Assembly: GCA_021648225.1 (NCBI GenBank) | Contig: JAKITE010000015.1 | Location: forward strand, 1 to 34,038 | Direction of reading: 5' to 3' | DNA from: Paracoccaceae bacterium | Lineage (GTDB): Bacteria; Pseudomonadota; Alphaproteobacteria; Rhodobacterales; Rhodobacteraceae | DNA length: 34,038 nt | In this document: positions 16,662 through 24,514 of the stretch, in pieces | Numbering within the stretch: position 1 is the stretch's first letter | How the letters are laid out: each line of letters opens with the position of its first letter | The notes under the pieces: generated by a model | What the model was told of the DNA's origin: nothing | The model's database searches: none | What the model saw: only the letters and a program-made list of their open reading frames with translations | Position numbers and translations under genes: made by a program

Positions 16662-17188
16662 CGATAAAACAGGTGGAAGCCATTCCAGCAAGTTATCCAA
16701 CCGTAGTGCCGTTTGATCGGCTTGGGTATATCAACGCAGACGACGCGTCCACAAACGAGGCCCAAGTGTGGCAGCGGATCGAGGCATATACTGCGCATCG
16801 GTTTTCTGAGCGTTCCGTGATCTGGATTGTTGAAGGCTTTGGCGATTGGGAACTGCCCTTAACACCGGCAACGGTTCAAACGGTTGAATATTGGGACAAT
16901 GGCGTTTGGCAGGTATCGACACCGGCACCAACCCCCTATGGCGGTCTATGCTTTCCTGATGCTGGCCCTTGGCGTGTGACTGCAACCGTTGGCGGCGGCG
17001 ATGTGCCGGCGGCGGTTCAAGAGGCCTTCAAGCGGCTGCACGAATACACGCGCGGCATTAACGATAGCTTCAAGAACGAAACCGCAATGCGCCAAGATGA
17101 TGACGTTGAAATGGTTACAAATTGGACGGGCAAGGCGCTGCAATTATCGGGGGCTGCGGATCTACTGCGCCCATATCGGAGGGCTTAA
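16652..17188 (+). CDS. Head-tail connector-like protein (gp6-like)
   Basis: A 178-residue protein placed between protease and portal. It begins MAVTIKQVEAIPASYPTV and has a helical region near the C-terminus (VQEAFKRLHEYTRGI) as in gp6-type adaptor or connector proteins, which close the head under the portal. The similarity is by pattern and position, not by strong motif. The start is ATG 16652, with a GGGGG-rich site just upstream; an earlier in-frame start at 16601 would overlap the protease more. If correct, it is the most tail-proximal structural protein in the element and would be the docking surface for a helper tail. Confidence 0.65.
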   Translation: MAVTIKQVEAIPASYPTVVPFDRLGYINADDASTNEAQVWQRIEAYTAHRFSERSVIWIVEGFGDWELPLTPATVQTVEYWDNGVWQVSTPAPTPYGGLCFPDAGPWRVTATVGGGDVPAAVQEAFKRLHEYTRGINDSFKNETAMRQDDDVEMVTNWTGKALQLSGAADLLRPYRRA

Positions 17189-17190
17189 TT

Positions 17191-18243
17191 ATGTGGCCAT
17201 TCAAGAAAAAGATCGAAACCCGTTCAACAGGTTCCGGCTATACCGCCGAAATCATGGCGGCGCGGGAAAGCTATATTTCTGGTCGCCAAGGTATCGGCGA
17301 GTTGACGGCAACGGTTCAAAGCTGCGTGTCTCTCTGGGAAGGCGGTTTGAGCCTTGCCGATATATCTGGCACCGATTTGCTTAATGGGCATTCGCTGGCG
17401 CTTGCAGCGCGGTCACTGGCCTTGCGGGGTGAAGCCTTGTTCCTAATCCGTGAAAGCGGGCTGGTGGCGTGTTCAGATTGGGATTTGAAAACCCGTGACG
17501 GTAAACCAACCGCTTACCGCGCGTCAGTCTCCGAGGCTGGCGGGGGGCGCACCGAAAACGCATTGGCTGGCGAGGTGCTGCACTTTCGGATTGGCTCCGA
17601 TGTGTCTGCGCCCTATTACGGCACCGCCCCGCTGAAACGGGCGCAACTCACGGCGGGCTTGCTGCAATCGGTAGAGGTAGCCTTGTCCGAGGTGTTTGAA
17701 ATGGCTCCCCTTGGTTCTCAAATTGTCCCAATGCCTGAAATGCCGGAAACCGATATGGAGGCAATGGCACGCGGGTTTCGTGGCAATCGGGGGCGGGTTT
17801 TGGTCCGTGAATCAGTCAATGTATCAGCCGCCGGCGGACCTGCGCCGCAACAGGATTGGAAAGCGGCTGACATATCACCAGACCTTTCCAAGAGCATGAC
17901 ACGCGAAACGCTGGCAGCGGCCCGGGACGCAATCAACATGGTATTTGGTGTTTTGCCAGCCTTGGGCAATGCCAGCACCACGGGGCCAATGGTGCGAGAG
18001 GCACAACGCCACCTTGCTCAGTGGATGCTACAGCCCATTGCCGCCTCTATCGCAGAGGAATGCACCGCCAAGCTCGACAGCACCATCACGCTGGACGTTA
18101 TGCGGCCCCTGCAAGCCTATGACGCGGGCGGCAGAGCCAGAGCCTTCACCGCGATGATAAAGGCGATGGCTGAGGCTAAGGAGTCCGGCATTGATACCGA
18201 GCAAGCTTTGCAAATTGTTGATTGGAATAATGATTCTGACTAA
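17191..18243 (+). CDS. Phage portal protein
   Basis: A 350-residue portal of the HK97-type (Phage_portal) family. Supporting segments: MWPFKKKIETR start, an early ISGRQGIGEL region, SLALRGEALFLIR, APYYGTAPLKRAQ (about 173-185) and INMVFGVLPALG (about 250), which match the family's wing and stem parts. It forms the dodecameric ring through which TerL drives DNA. The length is on the short side (many portals are near 400). GGAGG lies upstream of ATG 17191, 2 bp after the connector stop. The stop overlaps the stop of a convergent accessory gene. Its place at the end of the head block, after capsid and protease, is unusual. Confidence 0.9.
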   Translation: MWPFKKKIETRSTGSGYTAEIMAARESYISGRQGIGELTATVQSCVSLWEGGLSLADISGTDLLNGHSLALAARSLALRGEALFLIRESGLVACSDWDLKTRDGKPTAYRASVSEAGGGRTENALAGEVLHFRIGSDVSAPYYGTAPLKRAQLTAGLLQSVEVALSEVFEMAPLGSQIVPMPEMPETDMEAMARGFRGNRGRVLVRESVNVSAAGGPAPQQDWKAADISPDLSKSMTRETLAAARDAINMVFGVLPALGNASTTGPMVREAQRHLAQWMLQPIAASIAEECTAKLDSTITLDVMRPLQAYDAGGRARAFTAMIKAMAEAKESGIDTEQALQIVDWNNDSD

Positions 18244-18653
18244 TCGTCCAACTTTGGAGGCTTTGACATTGACAATTTTACTCCGAAAAGGCCCTCATCT
18301 CCGTCCATATCGTCCCAACCTCCAACTATCAGTGCATCGCAAACAGCGGAATTTGCTCTGACATTTTTTAAGAAAACACCGAATGTATGGGCGTCTTTCT
18401 TATTTAGATATCCAACATGCTTGTTCTCGATATGAACTGTTATTGCGTTGGAATCATAGGGGTTTCGGGGTTCAGGTTTCAGAGTAGCTATCACGTCAAG
18501 TTCAACGCCATCCGCTTGTTTTCTGCCTCCTGCAAGCACCAACAAATTCGATTGGTAATGTGCTACTCCGACAACTTTATAAATGTTGCCTTTGCCTCTT
18601 TTGCAACGGACCTCAGTATTTTTTGCTCCACCAAACAAACCGAAAAATGCCAT
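18240..18653 (-). CDS. HIRAN-domain protein
   Basis: A 137-residue protein. Residues about 26-95 resemble a HIRAN domain: VVGVAHYQ, then LKPEPRNPYDSNAITVHI followed by HVGYLNKKDA. HIRAN domains bind DNA 3' ends or stalled forks, usually fused to SNF2 helicases or nucleases; here it stands alone. The start is ATG 18653, with AAGGAG 7 nt upstream. It is convergent with the portal gene and shares stop bases with it. At the end of a satellite-like element it is in the usual place for cargo, such as helper interference or host defence. That role is inference. Base composition is lower in GC than the capsid genes. Confidence 0.8.
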   Translation of the reverse strand: MAFFGLFGGAKNTEVRCKRGKGNIYKVVGVAHYQSNLLVLAGGRKQADGVELDVIATLKPEPRNPYDSNAITVHIENKHVGYLNKKDAHTFGVFLKNVRANSAVCDALIVGGWDDMDGDEGLFGVKLSMSKPPKLDD

Positions 18654-18769
18654 AGTAAATCTCCTTAGATACATTAAACATCTAGAAAATTAGCACAAAC
18701 TCTGGCTGCATTCCATGATTTCCTATAAGGGCGCGGCGCAAGGCTGGCACGTCGAAAGGTGGGGCTGGC

Positions 18770-18997
18770 CTAGTTCTTTATTGGCCAACCATCCAAGCCA
18801 ATTTGGGGGCGGAACCTACGTGCGCTAGAAGCAAATGCAGCGAAACGTCTTTGTTCCGACTCACTCCATTTATCCCAAGCATGAATCCGACGTGAAAGTC
18901 TTTCAAAATCAGATTTTTCAACAAGCGTGTAACCGGGCACATCTTTAATATCTCCCCCATACAGCTTTACAAATTCAATGGCATCATCTTTAGTCAT
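18770..18997 (-). CDS. Small protein of unknown function
   Basis: A 75-residue protein, MTKDDAIEFVKLYGGDIKDV at the start, with a charged centre (FERLSRRIHAWDKWSESEQRRF). I do not recognise a family. The start is ATG 18997, with AAAGGTG upstream. No signal peptide or membrane segment. It is the last gene before attR and lies 116 bp upstream of the HIRAN gene on the same strand; the two may be co-transcribed toward the portal. Confidence 0.6.
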   Translation of the reverse strand: MTKDDAIEFVKLYGGDIKDVPGYTLVEKSDFERLSRRIHAWDKWSESEQRRFAAFASSARRFRPQIGLDGWPIKN

Positions 18998-19085
18998 CTG
19001 GCACCTTTTGTTGAAAATTCCCAAGTATAATTGGGCAAAAACACAAATTTAGTCAATTGTTTTCTGGCAACCTAATGCACACATT

Positions 19086-19109
19086 TGTTACCCTAAACGT
19101 TACCCTGAC
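19086..19109. promoter_or_regulatory. Right arm-type repeats (GTTACCC) near attR
   Basis: TGTTACCCT at 19086-19094 and CGTTACCCTGAC at 19098-19109. The 12-mer is identical to 9789-9800 by the integrase. A weaker GTAACCTTA lies near 19131. Presence at both ends of the element, inside the att repeats, supports arm-type sites for the integrase/excisionase complex. Confidence 0.6.
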
Positions 19110-19171
19110 AAGAATATTCAATTACACGAAAGTAACCTTATCATTTATAGCACTGTAATAACTGGGTTTTT

Positions 19172-19220
19172 TGGCTCCGGCGGTAGGGGTCGAACCTACG
19201 ACAAATTGATTAACAGTCAA
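19172..19220 (-). repeat. attR: 3' half of tRNA-Asn
   Basis: The second copy of the 49-bp direct repeat. It ends in the intact tRNA-Asn, so integration left the tRNA functional. Confidence 0.93.
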
Positions 19221-19246
19221 CTGCTCTACCACTGAGCTACGCCGGA
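19172..19246 (-). tRNA. tRNA-Asn (GTT)
   Basis: 75 nt including encoded CCA. The acceptor stem TCCGGCG pairs with CGCCGGA; D-stem GCTC/GAGC; anticodon stem-loop with CTGTTAA loop, anticodon GTT; T-arm GTAGG-TTCGACC-CCTAC. It is the intact, reconstituted copy. The 49 nt from the anticodon region to CCA (19172-19220) are also present at 9612-9660, so this half was supplied by the element's attP and is the attR site. Confidence 0.97.
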
Positions 19247-19253
19247 ACAAGGC

Positions 19254-19267
19254 ACGCAAATTTGCGT
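19254..19267. other. 14-bp perfect palindrome in the tRNA-Asn leader
   Basis: ACGCAAATTTGCGT reads the same on both strands. It lies between the tRNA-Asn promoter and the tRNA 5' end. It could be a leader hairpin for tRNA processing or a protein-binding site. Confidence 0.5.
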
Positions 19268-19277
19268 TGGTGAGGGC

Positions 19278-19306
19278 GATATAGCAAAGCCGTTTCTAAG
19301 CGACAA
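19278..19306 (-). promoter_or_regulatory. Likely promoter of tRNA-Asn
   Basis: On the minus strand TTGTCG (19306-19301) and TATATC (19283-19278) are separated by exactly 17 bp, a good sigma-70-type match. The -10 box ends 31 bp before the tRNA 5' end. Confidence 0.6.
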
Positions 19307-19325
19307 GGGCTATTTACATGATTTT

Positions 19326-20231
19326 TCAAACTAGTTGGAATTGCCCGTCCACCTGCAAGGCATCAACCGGCTTTACCAGCCCTCGTCCGATCAGGTCAAT
19401 GATATGGGCCAAAACATTGCGCGCCGCCATTGGCCAAAGGGCTTGATCAATGTCAGCATATAATATCACGGTAAGTGCGGATATCTCGCTATGCCCGTCA
19501 AAAAGCGCTGTCAAAACCTGTTCTTCGCGGTGCAAACGGTGTGAGATTTGATGTTCCAGCATTTTCTTTGCATTGGTTAGCGGCGCGCCGTGGCCGGGGA
19601 AATACAGATCTGCGTTATGATTGCCCAGTTTTTTCATCGATGTCATAAACTGAGTCAAATCCCCGTCAGGCGGGGAAACCAGCGTCGTTGACCAGCCCAT
19701 CACATGATCGCCCGAAAACAACCCTCCCTCCCAATCAAAACATAGATGATTGGATAGATGGCCGGGGGTATGCAGGGTTTTGAGCTGCCATTCAGCCCCA
19801 AAAACCCTGTCACCGTCTTTCAGAAAAATATCAGGCATAAAATCGGCATCAATGCCTTCACCGCCTGCCAGACCACCCTGTTTGGCCAGTTTTTCCATGG
19901 TTGCGCTGCGCCCTGCGTGGCTTGGTCCAAAACCCAGAATGGGCGCATCAACCGCCCGTGATAACCGTTTGGCCAGCGGCGAATGGTCAATATGGGAATG
20001 GGTTACAATAATATGACTAACCCGCTGGCCTTTTATCGCGGCAAGCAAAGCTGCGTAATGCGCTGGATCATCCGGGCCGGGATCAAGGATTGCCAGCTCG
20101 GATTCGCCCAGCAAATAACTGCGGGTTCCGGTATAGGTCATCGGGCTGGCATTGGGCGCGGTCACCACCCGAAGGCCCGGCGCAAGCATTTCAGCAACGC
20201 CGATTTCGGGTTTATGGTTCAGATCAAACAA
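19326..20231 (-). CDS. MBL-fold metallo-hydrolase (LACTB2-like)
   Basis: A 301-residue metallo-beta-lactamase-fold hydrolase. Metal ligands: THSHIDH (H78, H80, D82, H83), a later His in LHTPGHLSNH, D in LFSGDH and H in FPGHG. The C-terminal helical part (about 230-300) resembles the winged domain of the LACTB2/RNase-like group. The APNASPMTYTGTRSYLLG start is typical of this group. Substrate unknown (RNA or a thioester are possibilities). The start is uncertain: TTG 20231 has no strong ribosome site, and ATG 20189 would remove 14 residues. It is divergent from the kinase at 20288 with 56 bp between them. Confidence 0.85.
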   Translation of the reverse strand: MFDLNHKPEIGVAEMLAPGLRVVTAPNASPMTYTGTRSYLLGESELAILDPGPDDPAHYAALLAAIKGQRVSHIIVTHSHIDHSPLAKRLSRAVDAPILGFGPSHAGRSATMEKLAKQGGLAGGEGIDADFMPDIFLKDGDRVFGAEWQLKTLHTPGHLSNHLCFDWEGGLFSGDHVMGWSTTLVSPPDGDLTQFMTSMKKLGNHNADLYFPGHGAPLTNAKKMLEHQISHRLHREEQVLTALFDGHSEISALTVILYADIDQALWPMAARNVLAHIIDLIGRGLVKPVDALQVDGQFQLV

Positions 20232-20287
20232 AGATTTCTCACAAACGGCCCCTTGTCAGCGCGACATGCGCAGATTAACCGTTAACA

Positions 20288-21607
20288 ATGGATTTTGGTT
20301 GGCTCAAGCGATACTTTCCGCGTTCACTGTTTGGGCGGGCCCTGATTATTATGCTTTTTCCGGTAATTGGCCTGCAATTGATTGTTGGCCAAGTGTTTAT
20401 TCAGCGGCATTTTCAACGGGTTACCGAACAAATGACCCAATCGGTTGCTTTGGAAATCAATTATGCCATTCAACTGATTGATCTTGCCGAAGATATTCCC
20501 GCCGCCCAATCTGCATTGGACGAAATTTCGGTTAATCTGGAATTATTGCTGTTATTGAACCCTGAAATGGCCCTGCCGGCCCAGGACTTGCGGTTTTTTT
20601 ATGACCTCTCCGGCAAATCGCTGGTTGAAAGCCTGCATTCGGAAGTCAAACTGCCTTTACGGGTTGATTTACGCCAAGATCAAAGGCGGGTGGCGATCTG
20701 GGTTGAGACCCCCAAAGGCGTGTTGGAAATTGTGCTGCCGCGCAGTCGGGTTACTGCCTCCAACCCCCATCAATTACTGGTTTTAATGATGGTAGCCTCG
20801 GTTATTCTGGTGGTGATTTCGGTGGGTTTTTTGCGTATTCAAGTGCGGCCAATCCGGCGATTGGCAGAGGCCGCCGAGGCGTTTGGCAAAGGTCAGCAAA
20901 TGCCGATACACCCTTCGGGTTCCACCGAAATTCGCCGTGCGGCACTGGCGTTTCTATCCATGCGCAACAAGCTGGACCGCCAGATGGAACGCCGCACCCA
21001 GATGCTATCGGGCGTTAGCCATGATCTTCGAACGCCGCTAACGCGTATGAAACTGGCATTGGAATTTATTGATGATTCTCAAGAGCTTGACAAAGATGTT
21101 GCAGAAATGGAACGCATGTTAAACGGGTTTCTGGCCTTTGCCAAAGACGACCAGACGGAAAAAGGCCTGCCCACTGACCCGGCCAAGCTGGCGCAGGAGC
21201 TGACACAAAATATGCAGCGCAGCAACGCGCAGATCGAACTGGTTGTTAAAATAGATTCCTATAATAAAACCAATGTTGTGCTAAAGCCGGAATCAATCAA
21301 GCGCGCCGTGCAAAACCTGCTGGACAACGCCAGTAAATACGCGAGCAAAACCCTGTTCACCGTTGTTTTATCAGATAAATTTCTGGAATTTATAGTTGAA
21401 GATAATGGCGCGGGCATTGCCAAAAACCATTATGAAACCGCATTGCTGCCATTTGAGCGGCTGGACGAATCCCGCGGTGCGGATGGCAGTGTCGGGCTTG
21501 GGCTTTCGATTGCCATGGATATTGCGCGCGGGCATGGCGGTAATCTTGAGCTGTCCAAAAGCCAAAATCTTGGCGGGCTTTGCGCGCGCCTTACGATTCC
21601 GCGTTAG
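20288..21607 (+). CDS. EnvZ-like sensor histidine kinase (orphan in this window)
   Basis: A 439-residue inner-membrane kinase. Membrane segments at about 17-37 and 162-183 enclose a periplasmic sensor region of about 120 residues. A HAMP region follows (about 184-236), then the H-box SGVSHDLRTPLTR with H245, the N-box NLLDNASKYA, G1 EDNGAGI and G2 GSVGLGLSI. The layout is that of EnvZ. No response regulator gene is next to it, so its partner is elsewhere. The 3' end overlaps the convergent phosphotransferase gene by 17 bp. Signal unknown. Confidence 0.9.
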   Translation: MDFGWLKRYFPRSLFGRALIIMLFPVIGLQLIVGQVFIQRHFQRVTEQMTQSVALEINYAIQLIDLAEDIPAAQSALDEISVNLELLLLLNPEMALPAQDLRFFYDLSGKSLVESLHSEVKLPLRVDLRQDQRRVAIWVETPKGVLEIVLPRSRVTASNPHQLLVLMMVASVILVVISVGFLRIQVRPIRRLAEAAEAFGKGQQMPIHPSGSTEIRRAALAFLSMRNKLDRQMERRTQMLSGVSHDLRTPLTRMKLALEFIDDSQELDKDVAEMERMLNGFLAFAKDDQTEKGLPTDPAKLAQELTQNMQRSNAQIELVVKIDSYNKTNVVLKPESIKRAVQNLLDNASKYASKTLFTVVLSDKFLEFIVEDNGAGIAKNHYETALLPFERLDESRGADGSVGLGLSIAMDIARGHGGNLELSKSQNLGGLCARLTIPR

Positions 21608-22604
21608 CTTTATCCAAGCCACCTTGGGCGAATAAACCCACATAAGACCCTAATTTCATTGCCTTTTCAGGATTAGACGCATTTCCATCCAGCCCGCGCT
21701 TTTTAACGCCTTGCAAAATTGCCGCCATGCGAAAAAAGCTGAAGGCAATATAAAACCGCATATCCGGCGGCTGTGCCAGCCCGCGCCGTTTGGCATAAAG
21801 CGCCACATATTCGGCATCGGACGGAATGCCAAGCGCGGCGCGATCAACCCCCAAAAGGCCACGGCCTTCCTCGCCAACCGGCATTGACCATTGCATCAAT
21901 TGCGCCCCCATATCAGCCAGCGGATGGCCCAGCGTTGACAATTCCCAATCAAGAATAGCGTTTAAGCTGTTGGTTTTATGGTCAAATAACAGGTTGTCTA
22001 TGCGCCAATCTCCATGCACCAATGTCACTTGGCCGTCATCAGGGGGCAGATTGTTTTCAAGCCATGCAATCAGCCTGTCCATGCTTTCAATTTTACCGGT
22101 TTGGCTATTGCGATATTGCCCGCTCCAGCGGCTTAGCTGGCGTTCAAAATAATTGCCGGATTTACCATAATCCTCCAGCCCTGTAGCTTTTAGGTCAACA
22201 TTATGCACCGCCACCAGCCCCGCATTCATGGCATCGTAAATTGCGGCCCGATCTTGCGGGGTTTTGTCACCCAATCGCGGGTCATTATAATTTTGTCCCT
22301 CAACATGGTCCATCACATAAAACATCGTGCCGGTTACCGCGCGATCCTGTGACAGGAAATAGGTTTTTGGCACTGGTAAACCTTGTTGATGCAAGGCTGT
22401 AAGCACTCGATATTCCCGATCAACCGCATGGGCTGATTTAAGCAAATCCCCCAAAGGTTTGCTTCGTAACACATATTTCTTATTCGGAGTTGTCAGAACA
22501 TAGGTCGGGTTGGATTGCCCCGAAGCAGTTTTTTCCGCCCGAACCGGCCCTGCAAACCCATCAATTTGCGCCCCCAAAACCCGTGTTGCGGCAGCAATAT
22601 CCAT
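21591..22604 (-). CDS. Phosphotransferase family protein (APH-like, ACAD10/11 N-terminal type)
   Basis: A 337-residue protein of the aminoglycoside-phosphotransferase fold. It has a nucleotide-loop region (SGQSNPTYVL), the catalytic-loop motif LVHGDWRIDNLLFD and the metal-binding ILDWELSTLGHPLADMG. These motifs fit the group linked to acyl-CoA dehydrogenases (the kinase part of ACAD10/11), which phosphorylates 4-hydroxyacyl-CoA in mammals. The ATG shares a base with the stop of the acyl-CoA dehydrogenase gene upstream (TAATG), so the two are coupled. Together they may act on a hydroxy fatty acid; this is inference from the eukaryotic fusion. Confidence 0.88.
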   Translation of the reverse strand: MDIAAATRVLGAQIDGFAGPVRAEKTASGQSNPTYVLTTPNKKYVLRSKPLGDLLKSAHAVDREYRVLTALHQQGLPVPKTYFLSQDRAVTGTMFYVMDHVEGQNYNDPRLGDKTPQDRAAIYDAMNAGLVAVHNVDLKATGLEDYGKSGNYFERQLSRWSGQYRNSQTGKIESMDRLIAWLENNLPPDDGQVTLVHGDWRIDNLLFDHKTNSLNAILDWELSTLGHPLADMGAQLMQWSMPVGEEGRGLLGVDRAALGIPSDAEYVALYAKRRGLAQPPDMRFYIAFSFFRMAAILQGVKKRGLDGNASNPEKAMKLGSYVGLFAQGGLDKANAES

Positions 22605-23833
22605 TAAATCCGCTCATTGGTGTGTTTGCGCAGCTCATTGCGCGCAACTTGACGCCGATGCACCGCATCCGGCCCGTCTGCCAAACGTAGTGTCCGCAGA
22701 TGGGTCCAACTTGCGGCCAAGGGCGTGTCTTGGCTAATGCCCTGCCCGCCAAACATTTGCACCGCTTCATCCACCACTTTTAACGCAACCCGAGGCGCGA
22801 CAACCTTGATCTGGCTAATCCACGGCGCAGCGGCGCGCACATCGCCTTGGTCCATCACCCAAGCCGCCTTCAGGCATAAAAGGCGCGCCTGTTCGATCTC
22901 CATCCGGCACTCAGCAATAATATCGTAATTTGCCCCCAGTTGAGCGATTTTCTTGCCAAAAGCCTCACGCGATAGGCTGCGTTTACACATCAAACCCAGC
23001 GCCGCTTCGGCATGGCCAATGGCGCGCATACAATGGTGAATGCGCCCCGGCCCAAGCCGCCCTTGTGAAATCTCAAAACCACGGCCTTCGCCCAATAATA
23101 AATCTTCCACAGGAATACGCACATCGGTAAACCGGATATGCATATGGCCGTGGGGCGCATCATCATGGCCATAAACCTGCATCGGGCGCAAAACCTTAAT
23201 ACCCGCCGCATCGCTTGGCACCAAAACCATGGAATGTTGCTGATATTTCGCAGCATCACCGCCGGTTTTGACCATGACAATATATAGGGCACAGCGCGGA
23301 TCGCCCGCGCCAGAAGCCCACCATTTTTCGCCATTCAGCACATATTCGTCACCTTCCCGCACACAAGACATTGCCATATTAGTAGCATCCGAGGAAGCAA
23401 CATCCGGTTCGGTCATCAAATAAGCAGAGCGAATTTCCCCATGCAACAAAGGCTTTAGCCATGTTTCTTTATGTAGATCACTGCCGTAACGCTCCAACAC
23501 TTCCATATTGCCGGTATCGGGCGCGGAACAGTTGAATACCTCCGCCCCCATCGGTGTTTTGCCCATTTCTTCAGCCAAATAGGCATACTCAACGGTGCTC
23601 AGTCCGTATCCACGCTTGCTGTCGGTCAGCCAGAAATTCCACAACCCCCGCGCCTTTGCCTCGGCCTTTAACCCTTCCAGAATTTCCGTCATACGAGGGG
23701 TATATTCAAACCGATCACCGGATTTGCCGATCTCACCATGATATTCATCATAAAGCGGCGCGATTTCATCCTCGACCATGGCCCGCACCGCTGAAATCAG
23801 CGGTTTTACCTTGTTTGAGATACCTAAATCCAT
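22604..23833 (-). CDS. Acyl-CoA dehydrogenase (ACAD10/11-like)
   Basis: A 409-residue flavoprotein. Supporting segments are YLMTEPDVASSDATN (about 139-153) for FAD and substrate contacts, GEKWWASGA, GRGFEISQGRLGPGRIHH, and VQMFGGQGISQDTPLA near the C-terminus. This matches the ACAD11-type acyl-CoA dehydrogenases. AGGAGG lies just upstream of the ATG. It is the first gene of a two-gene operon with the phosphotransferase. Chain-length preference cannot be read from sequence. Confidence 0.92.
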   Translation of the reverse strand: MDLGISNKVKPLISAVRAMVEDEIAPLYDEYHGEIGKSGDRFEYTPRMTEILEGLKAEAKARGLWNFWLTDSKRGYGLSTVEYAYLAEEMGKTPMGAEVFNCSAPDTGNMEVLERYGSDLHKETWLKPLLHGEIRSAYLMTEPDVASSDATNMAMSCVREGDEYVLNGEKWWASGAGDPRCALYIVMVKTGGDAAKYQQHSMVLVPSDAAGIKVLRPMQVYGHDDAPHGHMHIRFTDVRIPVEDLLLGEGRGFEISQGRLGPGRIHHCMRAIGHAEAALGLMCKRSLSREAFGKKIAQLGANYDIIAECRMEIEQARLLCLKAAWVMDQGDVRAAAPWISQIKVVAPRVALKVVDEAVQMFGGQGISQDTPLAASWTHLRTLRLADGPDAVHRRQVARNELRKHTNERI

Positions 23834-23905
23834 GCAAACCTCCTGTTTTCAACAGTTGAGGCCAAACCGGCTGGTAATTCAATATATTTGTGTGGCAATG
23901 CTGGC

Positions 23906-23934
23906 TTGACCTGACAAGAACCAGCGATTATCCA
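23906..23934 (+). promoter_or_regulatory. Likely promoter of tRNA-Gly
   Basis: TTGACC (23906-23911) and TATCCA (23929-23934) with a 17-bp spacer. The tRNA starts 10 bp after the -10 box, so the transcript would begin at or just before the tRNA. Confidence 0.5.
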
Positions 23935-23943
23935 ACCCGATAA

Positions 23944-24019
<76 letters not shown>

Positions 24020-24514
24020 AGTTTTATTGGTGCTTTAGTTCGTTAGAAAAGCGCCCAAAAGGACAAAAATGGACTAAAAAGGACTAGCCCCCCACACTCA
24101 CCCACACTGGACCCACTCTGTGTTCTTTTTTGGGGGGGGGCGAAACAGACTCGATCTGTTCCTTGGCGTCTGCGCTAAAGCTGGATGAAATCAATTTTTT
24201 TGATCAAACTTTGTTAAAATGAAAACAGACAAATATTTCGCGCAAATCATCCCCTTTGGGACGTTAAGGGACGAAACGGGTGAATTTAAAAAGATTGGCA
24301 TCAACGAGGATCGGTCGTATTACATCCTTTAACACCTTGTTAAAAAAGCACTAAAACAAGCTTGTAACATAAAAATTAATACTTAATTAAGGTGTTGCAG
24401 GCATTAATGTATCATGATGATATCCAAGTAACAGAAAACAATCGTTGATTCGAGGGCGCTATCACCGAAACCGAACCATGGTCCTCGACCACCGCAACCG
24501 AAAATATCAGAGAG
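24020..24514. other. 495-bp gap with A-rich GGAC repeats; no convincing gene
   Basis: Three direct repeats lie at the left end: AAAAGGAC 24057-24064, AAAAATGGACT 24065-24075 and AAAAAGGACT 24076-24085; these could be arm sites of a lost integrase. A run of eight G is at 24132-24139. A 37-codon ORF (24219-24332, starting MKTDKYFAQIIPFG) is open but has no clear ribosome site, so it is not called. The rest is AT-rich and probably holds the promoter of the toxin-antitoxin-like pair. Confidence 0.5.

Larger units (their letters stand above)
9612..19220. mobile_element. tRNA-Asn-integrated element with capsid and packaging genes (putative capsid-forming phage satellite)
   Basis: The element is bounded by an identical 49-bp direct repeat of the 3' half of tRNA-Asn (9612-9660 and 19172-19220). 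Inside are a tyrosine integrase, a coupled unknown gene, an AlpA-like protein, a winged-helix-like protein, phased palindromic repeats, terL, HNH, major capsid, prohead protease, connector and portal, then two minus-strand accessory genes. No tail tube, tape measure, baseplate, holin or lysin gene is present, and there is no room for them in 9.6 kb. By content it matches the idea of capsid-forming phage-inducible chromosomal islands, which make their own heads and borrow helper tails. A decayed prophage is the main alternative, but every gene present looks intact and tightly packed. Confidence 0.8.

Noticed and set aside
12961..18243. Gene transfer agent head cluster
   Set aside because: GTA clusters have terL, portal, protease, capsid, then tail genes and no integrase or att sites. 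Order and context differ.
24219..24332. 37-codon ORF in the tRNA-Gly mini-island
   Set aside because: No clear ribosome site or recognisable family; it may be chance.
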